In this document: positions 33,809-42,000 of the stretch, piece after piece
Layout of the letters: each line of letters begins with the position of its first letter
How positions within the stretch are numbered: position 1 is the first letter of the stretch
NCBI RefSeq assembly: GCF_003049505.1
Contig: NZ_PYWN01000075.1
Coordinates: 1-51,909 of the forward strand
Reading direction: 5' to 3'
From: Metasolibacillus meyeri
Lineage (GTDB): Bacteria > Bacillota > Bacilli > Bacillales_A > Planococcaceae
DNA: 51,909 bases
Translations under genes and position numbers: made by a program
The notes under the pieces: model-generated
Seen by the model: the letters and a program-made list of their open reading frames with translations, nothing else
The model's database searches: none
Told to the model about the DNA's origin: nothing

Positions 33809-34873
33809 TTAATTAGGTTCAATATGAATGACCCATAGCTCCGATTGGCTACCTATGCGCATTGGTGGACCCCAAAAACCAAAGCCACTTGAAACAAGTG
33901 CATGCATCCCCTCTTTATTTTTATAGCCATAATCCAACTCAAACACTTTATCCGTAATAAAGTTATTTGGCCATAGCTGCCCTAAATGGGTATGTCCTGA
34001 TACATGCAAATTCACTCCTGCTTCCATAGGTGAATTTAAATCATCAGGCGTATGATTCATCACAATCCAAGGTTTATCTCGTTCTGTTGGTGCCAAATCG
34101 GCAATCACCTTTCTTGCCTTATTCGTTTTATCTTCCTGCCCTGTTAAATAGAAACGTTCCCCTACTAAAATAGTTTCATCCATCAGCATTTTTACGTTCG
34201 CTTTTTCTAGCTCATCAACAATCTCTGAAATGGCATTTCCATAGTACTCATGATTACCTAGTACCCCATATACACCATATGTAGATTTTAGCTGCGCCAT
34301 CACTTCACCCATGTTCTTCTTGATAAACAAGTCTGGCTTATCGTCTACTAAATCCCCTGCTAATAACACAACATCTGGGTTTTGTTCATTTGATAGTGTC
34401 ACAAACCTTTGCAAATGTGCCTTATTTGACAACACACCTAGATGGAAGTCTGATGCTAATACCACCTTCATCGGCTGATCGACATTCATTTTAATTGTCG
34501 TTTCTCGCACAACTGGCGAATAAGCATTGTATGTACCATAAATAAAGAGCACAATAAAAATCAACACCGCCACACTACCTGTCGTACGCGCTGTTAGCGG
34601 CGTTATAAAGACAATGATATTGGCAATAATACATAAAATTAAGCCATACTCAAAAACAAACATCCAATAGTTTCCTATAATTGATAATGGACGTAAGTAT
34701 TCATGAATTCTCCCTAACACAAAGCCAAATGCTGCTAGATAGAGAATAGGCCAAAAAATTAGATTCGGTATATGTATCTTGATTGATGCCAACCACAAAT
34801 TCAAATTCCAACCTATGTAAAATGTAAATCCACTATAAATAACAACTACTAATATACCAATTAAAAATTGCAA
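33809..34873 (-). CDS. Membrane-anchored metallophosphoesterase (YkuE-like)
   Basis: Four or five N-terminal membrane helices (about residues 2-130) precede a calcineurin-like phosphoesterase domain. The metal-binding motifs occur in order: ASDFHLG (D-x-H), LLAGDLVD (GDxxD), LGNHEYYG (GNH-D/E), VMNHTP and VSGHTHLGQ (GHxH). It should be a di-metal phosphohydrolase. Members include YkuE and LpxH-like enzymes. A TTG at 34873 is taken as the start because AGGAGG lies about 10 bases before it; the ATG at 34918 has no ribosome site. It is immediately upstream of uppP, which hints at a lipid-linked phosphate substrate, though this is not shown. Confidence 0.85.
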   Translation of the reverse strand: MQFLIGILVVVIYSGFTFYIGWNLNLWLASIKIHIPNLIFWPILYLAAFGFVLGRIHEYLRPLSIIGNYWMFVFEYGLILCIIANIIVFITPLTARTTGSVAVLIFIVLFIYGTYNAYSPVVRETTIKMNVDQPMKVVLASDFHLGVLSNKAHLQRFVTLSNEQNPDVVLLAGDLVDDKPDLFIKKNMGEVMAQLKSTYGVYGVLGNHEYYGNAISEIVDELEKANVKMLMDETILVGERFYLTGQEDKTNKARKVIADLAPTERDKPWIVMNHTPDDLNSPMEAGVNLHVSGHTHLGQLWPNNFITDKVFELDYGYKNKEGMHALVSSGFGFWGPPMRIGSQSELWVIHIEPN

Positions 34874-35074
34874 TGTAGAATATCCTCCTGTTTCTTTTAT
34901 CATGCAAAAGTATATCATTACTAATTGTATGTAGAAAAATATAAGTCTTAGAAAATATGATTTAACGATTTTTCGCCAGAAACCACCACTTCAAGTAATT
35001 ATCTGCAAATTTTCCTATTCAAAAAGTCAAAATCACCTCTAAACAATGAAAAACCTAGTATAGAACAGTAAAAA

Positions 35075-35113
35075 GTGTTTGAAAAGTGGTCTAATACCCC
35101 ACTTTTCAAACAC
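35075..35113 (-). terminator. Terminator of the two-component operon
   Basis: GTGTTTGAAAAGTGG (35075-35089) and CCACTTTTCAAACAC (35099-35113) form a perfect 15-base stem; on the minus strand it is followed by TTTTTACTG, directly after the kinase stop codon. Confidence 0.9.
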
Positions 35114-35122
35114 CTCTATCTC

Positions 35123-37396
35123 TTAATATGCTACTTGTACAGCAACAGTTACTTTAAACAAATCGCCATCCACTTCAATTTTCATTCTCGCTCCGTGCAA
35201 ATCAACGATGGATTGTGCAATTGCTAAACCTAAGCCTGAGCCTTCTGTATGGCGCGATGTATCCGCACGTTTGAAGCGCTCTGTTAGCTCCTCTACATTT
35301 TCAGCAAGTTCATATTTCGCTACATTTTTCACAATAAGCTCTGCCTCTGCACCTTGTTGCTTTAACGTAATATAAACTCGTGTGCCTTCTAATGAATATT
35401 TCTGTGCATTGACAATCAAATTATCAATGATACGCCACCACTTTTGCCCATCAACATAGGCGAAAATTGGCTGGCTTTCAATATTGATACGCATATCTAA
35501 ATTAGCCGTCACAAACGCTTCTTCATGCTCACCAATCGCTTGTTGCAACAACTGCGCTAAGTCAACCCGCTGCTTCAATAGCTCAACATTGCCACTCGCC
35601 ATTTTTGATACATCGAATAAATCTTCAATTAACGTTTTCAAACGTGCTGATTTTTTATCTAGTATATCGATATATTTACTGCGCTCTTCCTCTGATAAAT
35701 CTGGTTTTTTCAATAAATCTGTGTACGTAATAATCGATGTTAACGGTGTGCGCAAATCATGGCTCACATTCGTAATCAGCTCGGTTTTTAAACGCTCGCT
35801 CTTCGCCTGCTCCGTCATTGATGTACGAACACCATCTCTTAATTTATTTAAGTTTTTTGCATGCTCTGCAATTGGTGATTTCCCCGTCACCTCAACATCG
35901 CTTGTCAAACGCCCTTCTGCCATATCTTCCGTTTGCTTCATCACACGATTTAGGTAGCCCATACGACGTAAGAAGATATAAAGTGTCGGGATAAGTACAA
36001 ATAAAAATAACGGTATATAAATAACAAAAAGCTCTGTTTGCACCATCGCTCCTGCAAATCCTATCCCTGCAAGGAAAAAGATAATCAGCATTGCGAATAC
36101 TTGGATACCAATCGAGCGGTTTAAAAAGACATCTTGCCCCGCCTGCCAAATGTGGAAAAACATCGCATTTTTCCAGCGCTCAACATCACGAATTCCATCC
36201 ATCAGCCATATTGCGCCTATGAAAGTGACTGTAAACATTGGAACAGCAATTGCTAAAATCATAACCAAATCTATAACAAACGCTATGCCTCCATTTCCCA
36301 TGGAGTAGGATACTTGATAAAGTGTACTTAATATCATCTCAATCATTTTAATCGAGAAAAGACCACCTACCAAAACTAAAATAAGTAATGAATCAATTGG
36401 TAGTTGTCTAAATGATGATTTCTCCTTGGGTAGTAATGACTGCAGCCCCGTTTTTTTAGAACGTATTAAAAAGATTAATAATAGTAGCGTTATAACACCT
36501 GTTACCCATATAAAATAAGTCAAAGTTTTAAATGTTTCAAAACCTTCATAATTTCTTTTGAGCTCTGTATTCTTTAATGCCGCTTTAGGTAAGGCAATTG
36601 TTCCTGTAAATTTCGGCTGCTCTAACGTTATTGGGATACTTCCATCTAATAAGGCGAAGCTTTCCTCAAAGGCTCCATCCATGTAAATTTCTGTATCCAT
36701 TCTAGTTGAAGTAGAGCTACTAACCTCCTCAGTCCAACCTCCAGATGTGTACTCATAGCTTCCAGTTAAAACCGGTGGAAAATAATTCTCATCTCCATCT
36801 GGGAATTTTTCAAAAAATATTGCAGGCACATCTGTACTGTTATATAAAAAACGCTGCCCCGTATCAATATTTACTAAATCATAGCTGAACATTTTATAGT
36901 TGCTTGATGCTAAGAAATTTCGTCGACCTCTTTCCTTTTCCTCAGCATAGTTATCGATAATCTGTTCTTTTAATGAACGTATTTTCGCTTCTACATGCGC
37001 ATCATCTGCAAAATTCTTCTTAATTTCTTCAATTTTTCGGTCGCGTTCTTGCTTTACTACTTCTTTTACCTCATCAGAAAGACCTTCATCTTGCAAGCGA
37101 TAATCATACTGTGAAACAATATTTTCTACCTGCTCTTCCAATGAGCCGTAATAATTGCGATAATGACGAATTTCTTCCTTACTTACTTTTATTTGTTTCT
37201 TTGCCATCTCTGTATCAAATGTTATTAAAACATTTTCATACAAATCCCGATAATAACTATTTACTTCCCATTCAAATTCATCTGAGGTAACAAAAGATTT
37301 ACCGATGATTCTATTGGCATTTTCTAAAAAAGAAAATAGCGCAAATATTGTCCAGAAAATCAATAAAAGTGTAAGGGCGCCTCTCCCTTTCTTCAT
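35123..37396 (-). CDS. Sensor histidine kinase with large extracytoplasmic domain
   Basis: A 757-residue membrane kinase. One N-terminal helix (about 8-28) leads to a charged extracytoplasmic region with coiled-coil character (about 30-290). A block of several membrane helices follows (about 290-310, 335-360, 370-400, 425-480) and then the HisKA domain with phosphoacceptor His546 in VSHDLRTP. The ATPase domain has N-box RIIDNLIVNAQ (about 656-666) and G-box GSGLGLA. TAGGAGGA precedes the ATG. It partners with the upstream OmpR-type regulator. The stimulus is unknown; the long, helical sensor domain plus multiple helices is not a layout I can assign to a named family. Confidence 0.88.
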   Translation of the reverse strand: MKKGRGALTLLLIFWTIFALFSFLENANRIIGKSFVTSDEFEWEVNSYYRDLYENVLITFDTEMAKKQIKVSKEEIRHYRNYYGSLEEQVENIVSQYDYRLQDEGLSDEVKEVVKQERDRKIEEIKKNFADDAHVEAKIRSLKEQIIDNYAEEKERGRRNFLASSNYKMFSYDLVNIDTGQRFLYNSTDVPAIFFEKFPDGDENYFPPVLTGSYEYTSGGWTEEVSSSTSTRMDTEIYMDGAFEESFALLDGSIPITLEQPKFTGTIALPKAALKNTELKRNYEGFETFKTLTYFIWVTGVITLLLLIFLIRSKKTGLQSLLPKEKSSFRQLPIDSLLILVLVGGLFSIKMIEMILSTLYQVSYSMGNGGIAFVIDLVMILAIAVPMFTVTFIGAIWLMDGIRDVERWKNAMFFHIWQAGQDVFLNRSIGIQVFAMLIIFFLAGIGFAGAMVQTELFVIYIPLFLFVLIPTLYIFLRRMGYLNRVMKQTEDMAEGRLTSDVEVTGKSPIAEHAKNLNKLRDGVRTSMTEQAKSERLKTELITNVSHDLRTPLTSIITYTDLLKKPDLSEEERSKYIDILDKKSARLKTLIEDLFDVSKMASGNVELLKQRVDLAQLLQQAIGEHEEAFVTANLDMRINIESQPIFAYVDGQKWWRIIDNLIVNAQKYSLEGTRVYITLKQQGAEAELIVKNVAKYELAENVEELTERFKRADTSRHTEGSGLGLAIAQSIVDLHGARMKIEVDGDLFKVTVAVQVAY

Positions 37397-37408
37397 TCCT
37401 TTATCCTC

Positions 37409-37561
37409 CTAAAAAAGTTTTCGTAATAATTGCAATGTGTCGATTAAATCCGCCTTTGCTGCCCATAAAAATATCCCGATATAAATGAGGCCAATCACAC
37501 TAGCTGCCGCACTAATAATTGTACAAATTAGCGCAACATTATTTTTCCATTTTGTAGCCAA
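37409..37561 (-). CDS. Small single-pass membrane protein (50 aa) between regulator and kinase
   Basis: An open frame starting at TTG (37561) inside the 3' end of the regulator gene and ending at a TAG (37409-37411) that merges into the AGGAGG ribosome site of the kinase gene. The product starts (M)ATKWKNNVALICTIIS and has one strong membrane helix (about residues 9-34), a Trp at the interface and a charged amphipathic tail ending LLRKLF. The ribosome site is weak (AAAGG, 12 bases away), so expression would rely on coupling to the regulator. Filling an otherwise empty 140-base gap with 50 sense codons is suggestive, but no family is recognised. Confidence 0.5.
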   Translation of the reverse strand: MATKWKNNVALICTIISAAASVIGLIYIGIFLWAAKADLIDTLQLLRKLF

Positions 37562-38225
37562 GTCCCCAAACAACCTTTAAATAACGTGGATTTTTCGGAT
37601 CTGTCTCAATTTTTTCGCGGATTTTTCGGATGTGGACAGCAACAATATTTTCGGCGTTATACGCCTCTTCCTTCCAGACAATTTCATAAATTTCTTGAAT
37701 GGAAAAAACACGCCCTACATTTTTTAGTAATAACTCGGTAATTTTATATTCGATTGGTGTCAACTTGATAGGTTCCCCATCTTTCAATACTTGACGACCA
37801 GCAGCATCCAGTTCTAAACCTTCAACCTGTACCTCGCTATTTTGAAATGTTCCAAGCTCTACATATCGACGAAGCTGTGACTTCACACGTGCCATTAGCT
37901 CTAATGGATGGAATGGCTTCGTAATATAATCATCTGCGCCAACAGATAAACCATGAATTTTATCTGAATCCTCCGCCTTTGCACTTAACATAATAATAGG
38001 AATATTACGTTCAGCACGAATTTTAAATGTTGCTGTGATACCATCCATATTTGGCATCATAATGTCTAAAACAATTAAATGTACTTCATGCTGTGACAGC
38101 ATTTCTAGTGCCTCTACACCATCAGCGGCCTTCAAAACATTGTAGCCGTCATTTTTCAAATAAATTTCGATACCGTCACGAATATCTTGATCGTCATCTA
38201 CTACTAATACAGTTAATTTCGCCAT
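37539..38225 (-). CDS. OmpR/PhoB-family response regulator (VanR-like)
   Basis: A 228-residue two-domain regulator. The receiver domain (about 1-120) has the acidic pocket VVDDDQD (8-14), phosphoacceptor Asp54 in IVLDIMMPN and Lys103 in YITKPFHP. The winged-helix DNA-binding domain (about 130-228) shows LTPIEYKITELLLKNVG and the terminal VAVHIRKIREKIE...VVWGLGYK. The ATG at 38225 has GAGGTGA 8 bases upstream; a longer reading to 38357 is unsupported. It is the first gene of an operon with the 50-residue membrane ORF and the histidine kinase. The target regulon is not evident. Confidence 0.92.
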   Translation of the reverse strand: MAKLTVLVVDDDQDIRDGIEIYLKNDGYNVLKAADGVEALEMLSQHEVHLIVLDIMMPNMDGITATFKIRAERNIPIIMLSAKAEDSDKIHGLSVGADDYITKPFHPLELMARVKSQLRRYVELGTFQNSEVQVEGLELDAAGRQVLKDGEPIKLTPIEYKITELLLKNVGRVFSIQEIYEIVWKEEAYNAENIVAVHIRKIREKIETDPKNPRYLKVVWGLGYKMEK

Positions 38226-38336
38226 ATCGTTCACCTCACTGCAAACTCTTATAATGTTATAATAAAGGATAAAAATGAAGTATTGCTTATTGTAAATCTT
38301 AAGAATTTCTGAAGAAATGGAAAGGAAATGTCGTTT

Positions 38337-38567
38337 ATGTATAAAACTGTAGCCCAAACAGCGGTAGATTTAAATATGCCAGAAGAACAAATTTTATATT
38401 ATATTCACAACGGTCACATTAAAGCGGTTTATGATGGGGAGCAATTTTTAATAAATAGTGGACAATTCGATACGTATCACGAACAAATCGAGCGCATTAA
38501 AGAGGAAATTGATATTTGGCGAAGCACACCTATTCCTGAAGATATCGATGTGAAGGATGAAGATTAA
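38337..38567 (+). CDS. Small HTH/excisionase-like protein
   Basis: A 76-residue acidic protein. The N-terminal half (YKTVAQTAVDLNMPEEQILYYIHNGHIKAVYDGEQFLI) reads as an excisionase/MerR-type helix-turn-helix followed by a wing. The C-terminal half is a helix ending in an Asp/Glu-rich tail. No recombinase or phage gene is near, so it is more likely a small chromosomal DNA-binding protein than an excisionase. The ATG at 38337 sits 10 bases from AAAGGA; the ATG at 38328 is nearly adjacent to that site. Divergent from the two-component operon, with about 110 bases between. Confidence 0.65.
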   Translation: MYKTVAQTAVDLNMPEEQILYYIHNGHIKAVYDGEQFLINSGQFDTYHEQIERIKEEIDIWRSTPIPEDIDVKDED

Positions 38568-38616
38568 AAGTGCCAGGCACAGAAACAATTCAGAATTGTT
38601 TCTGTGCCTGGCACTT
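38568..38616. repeat. 49-base perfect palindrome filling a convergent intergenic gap
   Basis: Two perfect 24-base arms (38568-38591 and 38593-38616) surround a single central base. Each arm contains the core GTGCCAGGCAC. The palindrome occupies all but two bases of the space between two convergent stop codons (38567 and 38619), and probably ends transcription in both directions. The core resembles a dispersed repeat family in Bacillales and other bacteria. Confidence 0.85.
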
Positions 38617-38618
38617 AT

Positions 38619-39605
38619 TTAAATCCACACAGCCTGCCCTGCGCCTCGCAACATAATTTCTGCGTAATCTTCCACCATTACACTCGCAGTCGGATACATG
38701 CCCGCCCCAGGTCCAACAAGCGTCAGTGTGCCAATATAATCTGTATCAACAGTTACCGCATTATATACATCATCAATTGGATAGAGTGGATGCTCTTGAT
38801 TTACTAATAAAGGAGCTACTTTCCCAACAAGCTTTCCATCTGCTAAGCGCTCAATTTCTGCAACATGACGATAGCGTAGGCCTTGCGCATTTGCAGCCTC
38901 CACATCTGACAAGGAAATTGTATCAATACCAATCACATCTATTTCTGACCAGTTCGGCTGTTCACCGAATGCTAAGCTTGATAAAATCATTAGTTTTTTG
39001 AAGGCGTCTTGCCCTGACACATCATTGAATGGGTCTGCTTCTGCATAGCCTAGTTGCTGTGCCTCGCGTAAAGCGTCCTCAAATGACACATTTTCGATAC
39101 GCATTTTCGTAAAAATATAATTTGTCGTTCCATTTAAAATACCTTGAATGCGCTGCGCATTATTAACCAATAGCACATTTTTTAATGTTTTAATAACAGG
39201 TACACCACCAGCTACAGAGGCTTCATATCCTACACGTACTCCATGCTCTTTAGCAAGCTGTTCAAGCTCCTGCCCGCGCTTTGCAAACATCACCTTATTC
39301 GCTGTAATTACGTGACATTTGTGCTCTACCAAACGCTTTAAATAGGAAAATGCCGGCTCTTCATTGACAATTGCTTCAAAAACAATTTGCAAGCCCGGCT
39401 CTGCTAATACATCCTCTATGCTTTCTGTCATGAGATGCAATGTGTTCGGTACACGCTCTTTACTCGCATCTGTTACTAATATTTTTGCAACTTCAAGCTC
39501 CACCCCTAATTTCTCTTGAAGCTCCAGCTTCTTTTCCTTTAATATATGATAAATTCCTTGCCCCACAGTTCCAAAACCGAGGATGGCTGCCTTCACTGTT
39601 GCCAT
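38619..39605 (-). CDS. hom: Homoserine dehydrogenase, short form without ACT domain
   Basis: A 328-residue NAD(P)-dependent enzyme that reduces aspartate semialdehyde to homoserine, the branch point to threonine and methionine. It has the Rossmann motif ILGFGTVGQGIY (about 8-19), HVITANKVMFA (about 102-112) and the catalytic-domain signatures GVPVIKTLKN, ILNGTTNYIF and EADPFNDVSGQDAFKKL. It stops after the catalytic domain, about 100 residues shorter than the usual ~430-residue Bacillus enzyme, so the C-terminal ACT regulatory domain is missing and threonine feedback may be lost. The start at 39605 follows GGAGG at 11 bases; an extension to 39680 is unlikely. Probably paired functionally with metY nearby. 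Confidence 0.88.
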   Translation of the reverse strand: MATVKAAILGFGTVGQGIYHILKEKKLELQEKLGVELEVAKILVTDASKERVPNTLHLMTESIEDVLAEPGLQIVFEAIVNEEPAFSYLKRLVEHKCHVITANKVMFAKRGQELEQLAKEHGVRVGYEASVAGGVPVIKTLKNVLLVNNAQRIQGILNGTTNYIFTKMRIENVSFEDALREAQQLGYAEADPFNDVSGQDAFKKLMILSSLAFGEQPNWSEIDVIGIDTISLSDVEAANAQGLRYRHVAEIERLADGKLVGKVAPLLVNQEHPLYPIDDVYNAVTVDTDYIGTLTLVGPGAGMYPTASVMVEDYAEIMLRGAGQAVWI

Positions 39606-39809
39606 TATATCATTCGCCTCCAAATTTCCTTTCACAACCGAAAAAAGTATAAAATAGCGCATATCCCTCATTATGCACAAAAACCATTAATTACATCGTT
39701 CTAGTTATTATATAGTGATTCTAGCGTAATACTTATAATATTACAAGGAAATTCTACCTTAAACGTACATTTGTTTTTCTACAGTGTTCAATTTTATTAA
39801 ATGACAAGA

Positions 39810-39848
39810 AAAGGAGCCATCTAACGGTAGATGACTCCTTTCGTTTTT
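39810..39848 (-). terminator. Terminator downstream of the SocA-like gene
   Basis: AAAGGAG (39810-39816) with CTCCTTT (39835-39841) and inner ATCTA/TAGAT pairing make a compact hairpin. T-tracts follow on both strands. Confidence 0.75.
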
Positions 39849-39900
39849 AATATATAAATAAAAGAAATGGGGGAATTTCTTCTATTATAATAGGAAAACC

Positions 39901-40287
39901 TCAACTTACTTGCGTCAACTGTCTACGGCGATAGTTTTGTAAAATCGATTGGACGATTTTTTCCTCTACCGCTGAGAATGCAGGCACTGCGTATGTGCGC
40001 TGAATGAGTTGGAATTCCCCGTAGCGCAAAAACCACTCCTTCGCTGGCAAAGCAATATGATTATCGCCATGCTCCACATATGCATCATAAACTTCTTTTA
40101 CAATATAGCCATTCGATAAATCGCATGTTGCTTCTAAGAACGCACTGTGCCCAAACACTTTCATCCACATCTTTTCCACAATTGCTAATACAGATTGAAT
40201 TGCCTGCGCATTGACGAATGTAGATGTTTCATTTAAATCATATACGATATACGATGCTATGTTTTGCGCGCTATATGTACGTCCCAT
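39901..40287 (-). CDS. SocA/Panacea-like (DUF4065-type) small protein
   Basis: A 128-residue cytoplasmic protein. Its opening (YSAQNIASYIVYDLNE), the helical AIQSVLAIVEKMWMKVFG and the block YIVKEVYDAYVEHGDNHI line up by eye with Panacea (DUF4065, SocA) proteins. In that family a conserved helical block is followed by GPVVPEVY..Y..YG. Panacea proteins are antitoxins in many toxin-antitoxin pairs. No toxin-sized gene adjoins it here, and the conserved GP before V-x-EVY is replaced, so it may have another role. ATG at 40287 is 8 bases from AAAGGAG; a TTG at 40296 is closer to that site. Assignment is a pattern judgement, not a search result. Confidence 0.55.
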   Translation of the reverse strand: MGRTYSAQNIASYIVYDLNETSTFVNAQAIQSVLAIVEKMWMKVFGHSAFLEATCDLSNGYIVKEVYDAYVEHGDNHIALPAKEWFLRYGEFQLIQRTYAVPAFSAVEEKIVQSILQNYRRRQLTQVS

Positions 40288-40459
40288 GTCCAACACTCCT
40301 TTGATTCATCATTTTAATTCCCTGCAAGTTGGTTGGTTTTATTATAATTCATGAAAACGAATAAGTCAATAATTCTTATATAAATACTAGGTATTAAATT
40401 TTTTATACTTTAAATTAGAAAGCTGCGACTGCGAAATGATGCAGCCTACAGCCCATTAG

Positions 40460-41746
40460 TTAAGCCTCTTTCGAAATTTGCTGCAATGCTTGGTCTAAAT
40501 CTGCAATGATATCTTCTGCCGCCTCTAAACCAATCGATAAGCGAATGAGCTCCTCTGATACGCCAGCAACTTTCAGTTCCTCTGTTGATAATTGCTGATG
40601 TGTTGTAGATGCTGGATGAATAATAAGCGAGCGTGCATCCCCGACATTGGCTACATGCGAGAATAATTGTACGCTATCAATCACTGCACGTCCTGCCTCT
40701 CTACCACCTTTAATACCGAAAGTTAAAATAGAGCCAAAGCCATTTTTCAAATACTTTGTCGCCAATGAATGCGAGTCAGCATCTTCAAAGCCATTGTAAT
40801 TTACATATTCCACAAATGGGTGGTTACGTAAATATTCCGCTACTTTTTTAGCATTTTCATTATGTCTTACTACACGCAAATGAAGCGTTTCTAAGCCTTG
40901 TAAGAAATTAAATGCCGCGTCCGCACTCAATGTCGGACCAAAATCACGTAGTAATTGTACACGCAGCTTTGTGGCAAATGCAGCCGCTGCTGTGTCAATT
41001 CCGTAGCATATTCCGTGATATGTTAAATCTGGCTCTGTAAAACCTGGGAACTTGCCCTGTGTCCAATCAAATTTCCCTGCATCGACAACGATACCGCCAA
41101 TTGTCGTACCATGCCCACCAATCCATTTTGTCGCTGAATGGATGACGACATCTGCGCCAAATTCGATTGGGTTAGAACCATATGGTGAAGGGAATGTATT
41201 ATCAATAATTAATGGAATATCATGTTCATGTGCAATTTTAGCAACCGCTTCGATATCTAACACATGTAAACTTGGATTACCAATTGTTTCTGCAAAAATT
41301 GCTTTCGTATTTTCTTTAATAGCCGCTCGGAAATTTTCTGGATCGCTCTCATCTACAAACGATGTCGTAATCCCATAGCGTGGCAATGTTGTAGCAAATA
41401 AATTATAAGTACCGCCGTATAAAGAGCCAGCTGATACGATATGGTCTCCTGCACTAGCGATATTTAAAATAGAAAATGAAATAGCTGCCATTCCTGAAGA
41501 AAGTGCTACTGCTGCCGTGCCCTTTTCTAATAAAGCAACACGTTCTTCAAATGCTCCAACTGTCGGGTTCATAATGCGAGAATAAATATTGCCCGCTTCT
41601 TCTAATGCAAATAGTCGCTGCGCATGGGCAGTGTCATTAAATGCATAAGCAGTTGTACGATAAATCGGTACTGCAATTGCTCCTGTTACTGGATCAGGCT
41701 TTTGCCCACCGTGTAGTAGCAGTGTTTCTGGACGTAGTATTGACAT
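40460..41746 (-). CDS. metY: O-acetylhomoserine aminocarboxypropyltransferase (sulfhydrylase)
   Basis: A 428-residue PLP enzyme of the Cys/Met metabolism family that makes homocysteine from O-acetylhomoserine and sulfide. Landmarks are PIYRTTAYAF (about 28-37), the YSRIMNPT block (55-62), SSGMAAIS (83-90), the PLP-binding Lys207 in HSATKWIGGHG and the C-terminal HPASTTHQQL. The length (428) and the SATKWIGGHG site fit MetY better than shorter MetB/MetC. AGGAGG lies 6 bases before the ATG. A SAM-I riboswitch with its own terminator occupies the leader, so expression should fall when S-adenosylmethionine is abundant. The homoserine dehydrogenase gene lies 0.9 kb downstream in its own unit. Confidence 0.93.
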   Translation of the reverse strand: MSILRPETLLLHGGQKPDPVTGAIAVPIYRTTAYAFNDTAHAQRLFALEEAGNIYSRIMNPTVGAFEERVALLEKGTAAVALSSGMAAISFSILNIASAGDHIVSAGSLYGGTYNLFATTLPRYGITTSFVDESDPENFRAAIKENTKAIFAETIGNPSLHVLDIEAVAKIAHEHDIPLIIDNTFPSPYGSNPIEFGADVVIHSATKWIGGHGTTIGGIVVDAGKFDWTQGKFPGFTEPDLTYHGICYGIDTAAAAFATKLRVQLLRDFGPTLSADAAFNFLQGLETLHLRVVRHNENAKKVAEYLRNHPFVEYVNYNGFEDADSHSLATKYLKNGFGSILTFGIKGGREAGRAVIDSVQLFSHVANVGDARSLIIHPASTTHQQLSTEELKVAGVSEELIRLSIGLEAAEDIIADLDQALQQISKEA

Positions 41747-41804
41747 GATGTTCCTCCTAAAATTTATTCGATGGTTAGTGGATTTTGAGGAGGGTCGAAA
41801 AACA

Positions 41805-41833
41805 AAAAACCCTCTTCCTAAGAAGAGGGTTTT
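41805..41833 (-). terminator. Riboswitch-controlled terminator in the metY leader
   Basis: AAAACCCTCTT (41806-41816) and AAGAGGGTTTT (41823-41833) form a perfect 11-base stem; on the minus strand it is followed by TTTTTTGTTTTT. It sits between the SAM aptamer and the metY ribosome site, as expected for the expression platform of an S-box. Confidence 0.88.
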
Positions 41834-41852
41834 GCAAATGAGCAAGTTTTCC

Positions 41853-41969
41853 TCCCCTTATCTGTCAGATTCCATCTTGAATCTGTAGGAATTAGCACCT
41901 TTGCAAGTTCATCACTTGCCGGTTGCCGGGCATCGCAGGGCCTAGTCCCTCCGCCGCTCTTGATAAGAG
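41853..41969 (-). ncRNA. SAM-I (S-box) riboswitch
   Basis: Read on the minus strand, the leader has the S-box order: CTCTTATCAAGAG at the 5' end, GAGGGACTAGGCCCTGCGA, the GCCCGGCAACC core, AAGGTGCTAATTCC and then GACAGATAAGGGGA closing P1 with the 5' CTTATC. These conserved blocks identify a SAM-I aptamer. It precedes metY and its terminator, so binding of S-adenosylmethionine should cause premature termination. Confidence 0.95.
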
Positions 41970-42000
41970 TATTTGATTCATGTTCCATCGTTGAGATTGA

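Noticed and set aside
38337-38567. Prophage excisionase indicating an integrated element
   Set aside because: No integrase, attachment-site repeats or phage genes are present, and flanking genes are core metabolism and signalling.
41747-41845. N-terminal extension of metY through the riboswitch terminator
   Set aside because: AGGAGG and ATG at 41746 are ideal, and the extension would translate the terminator hairpin.
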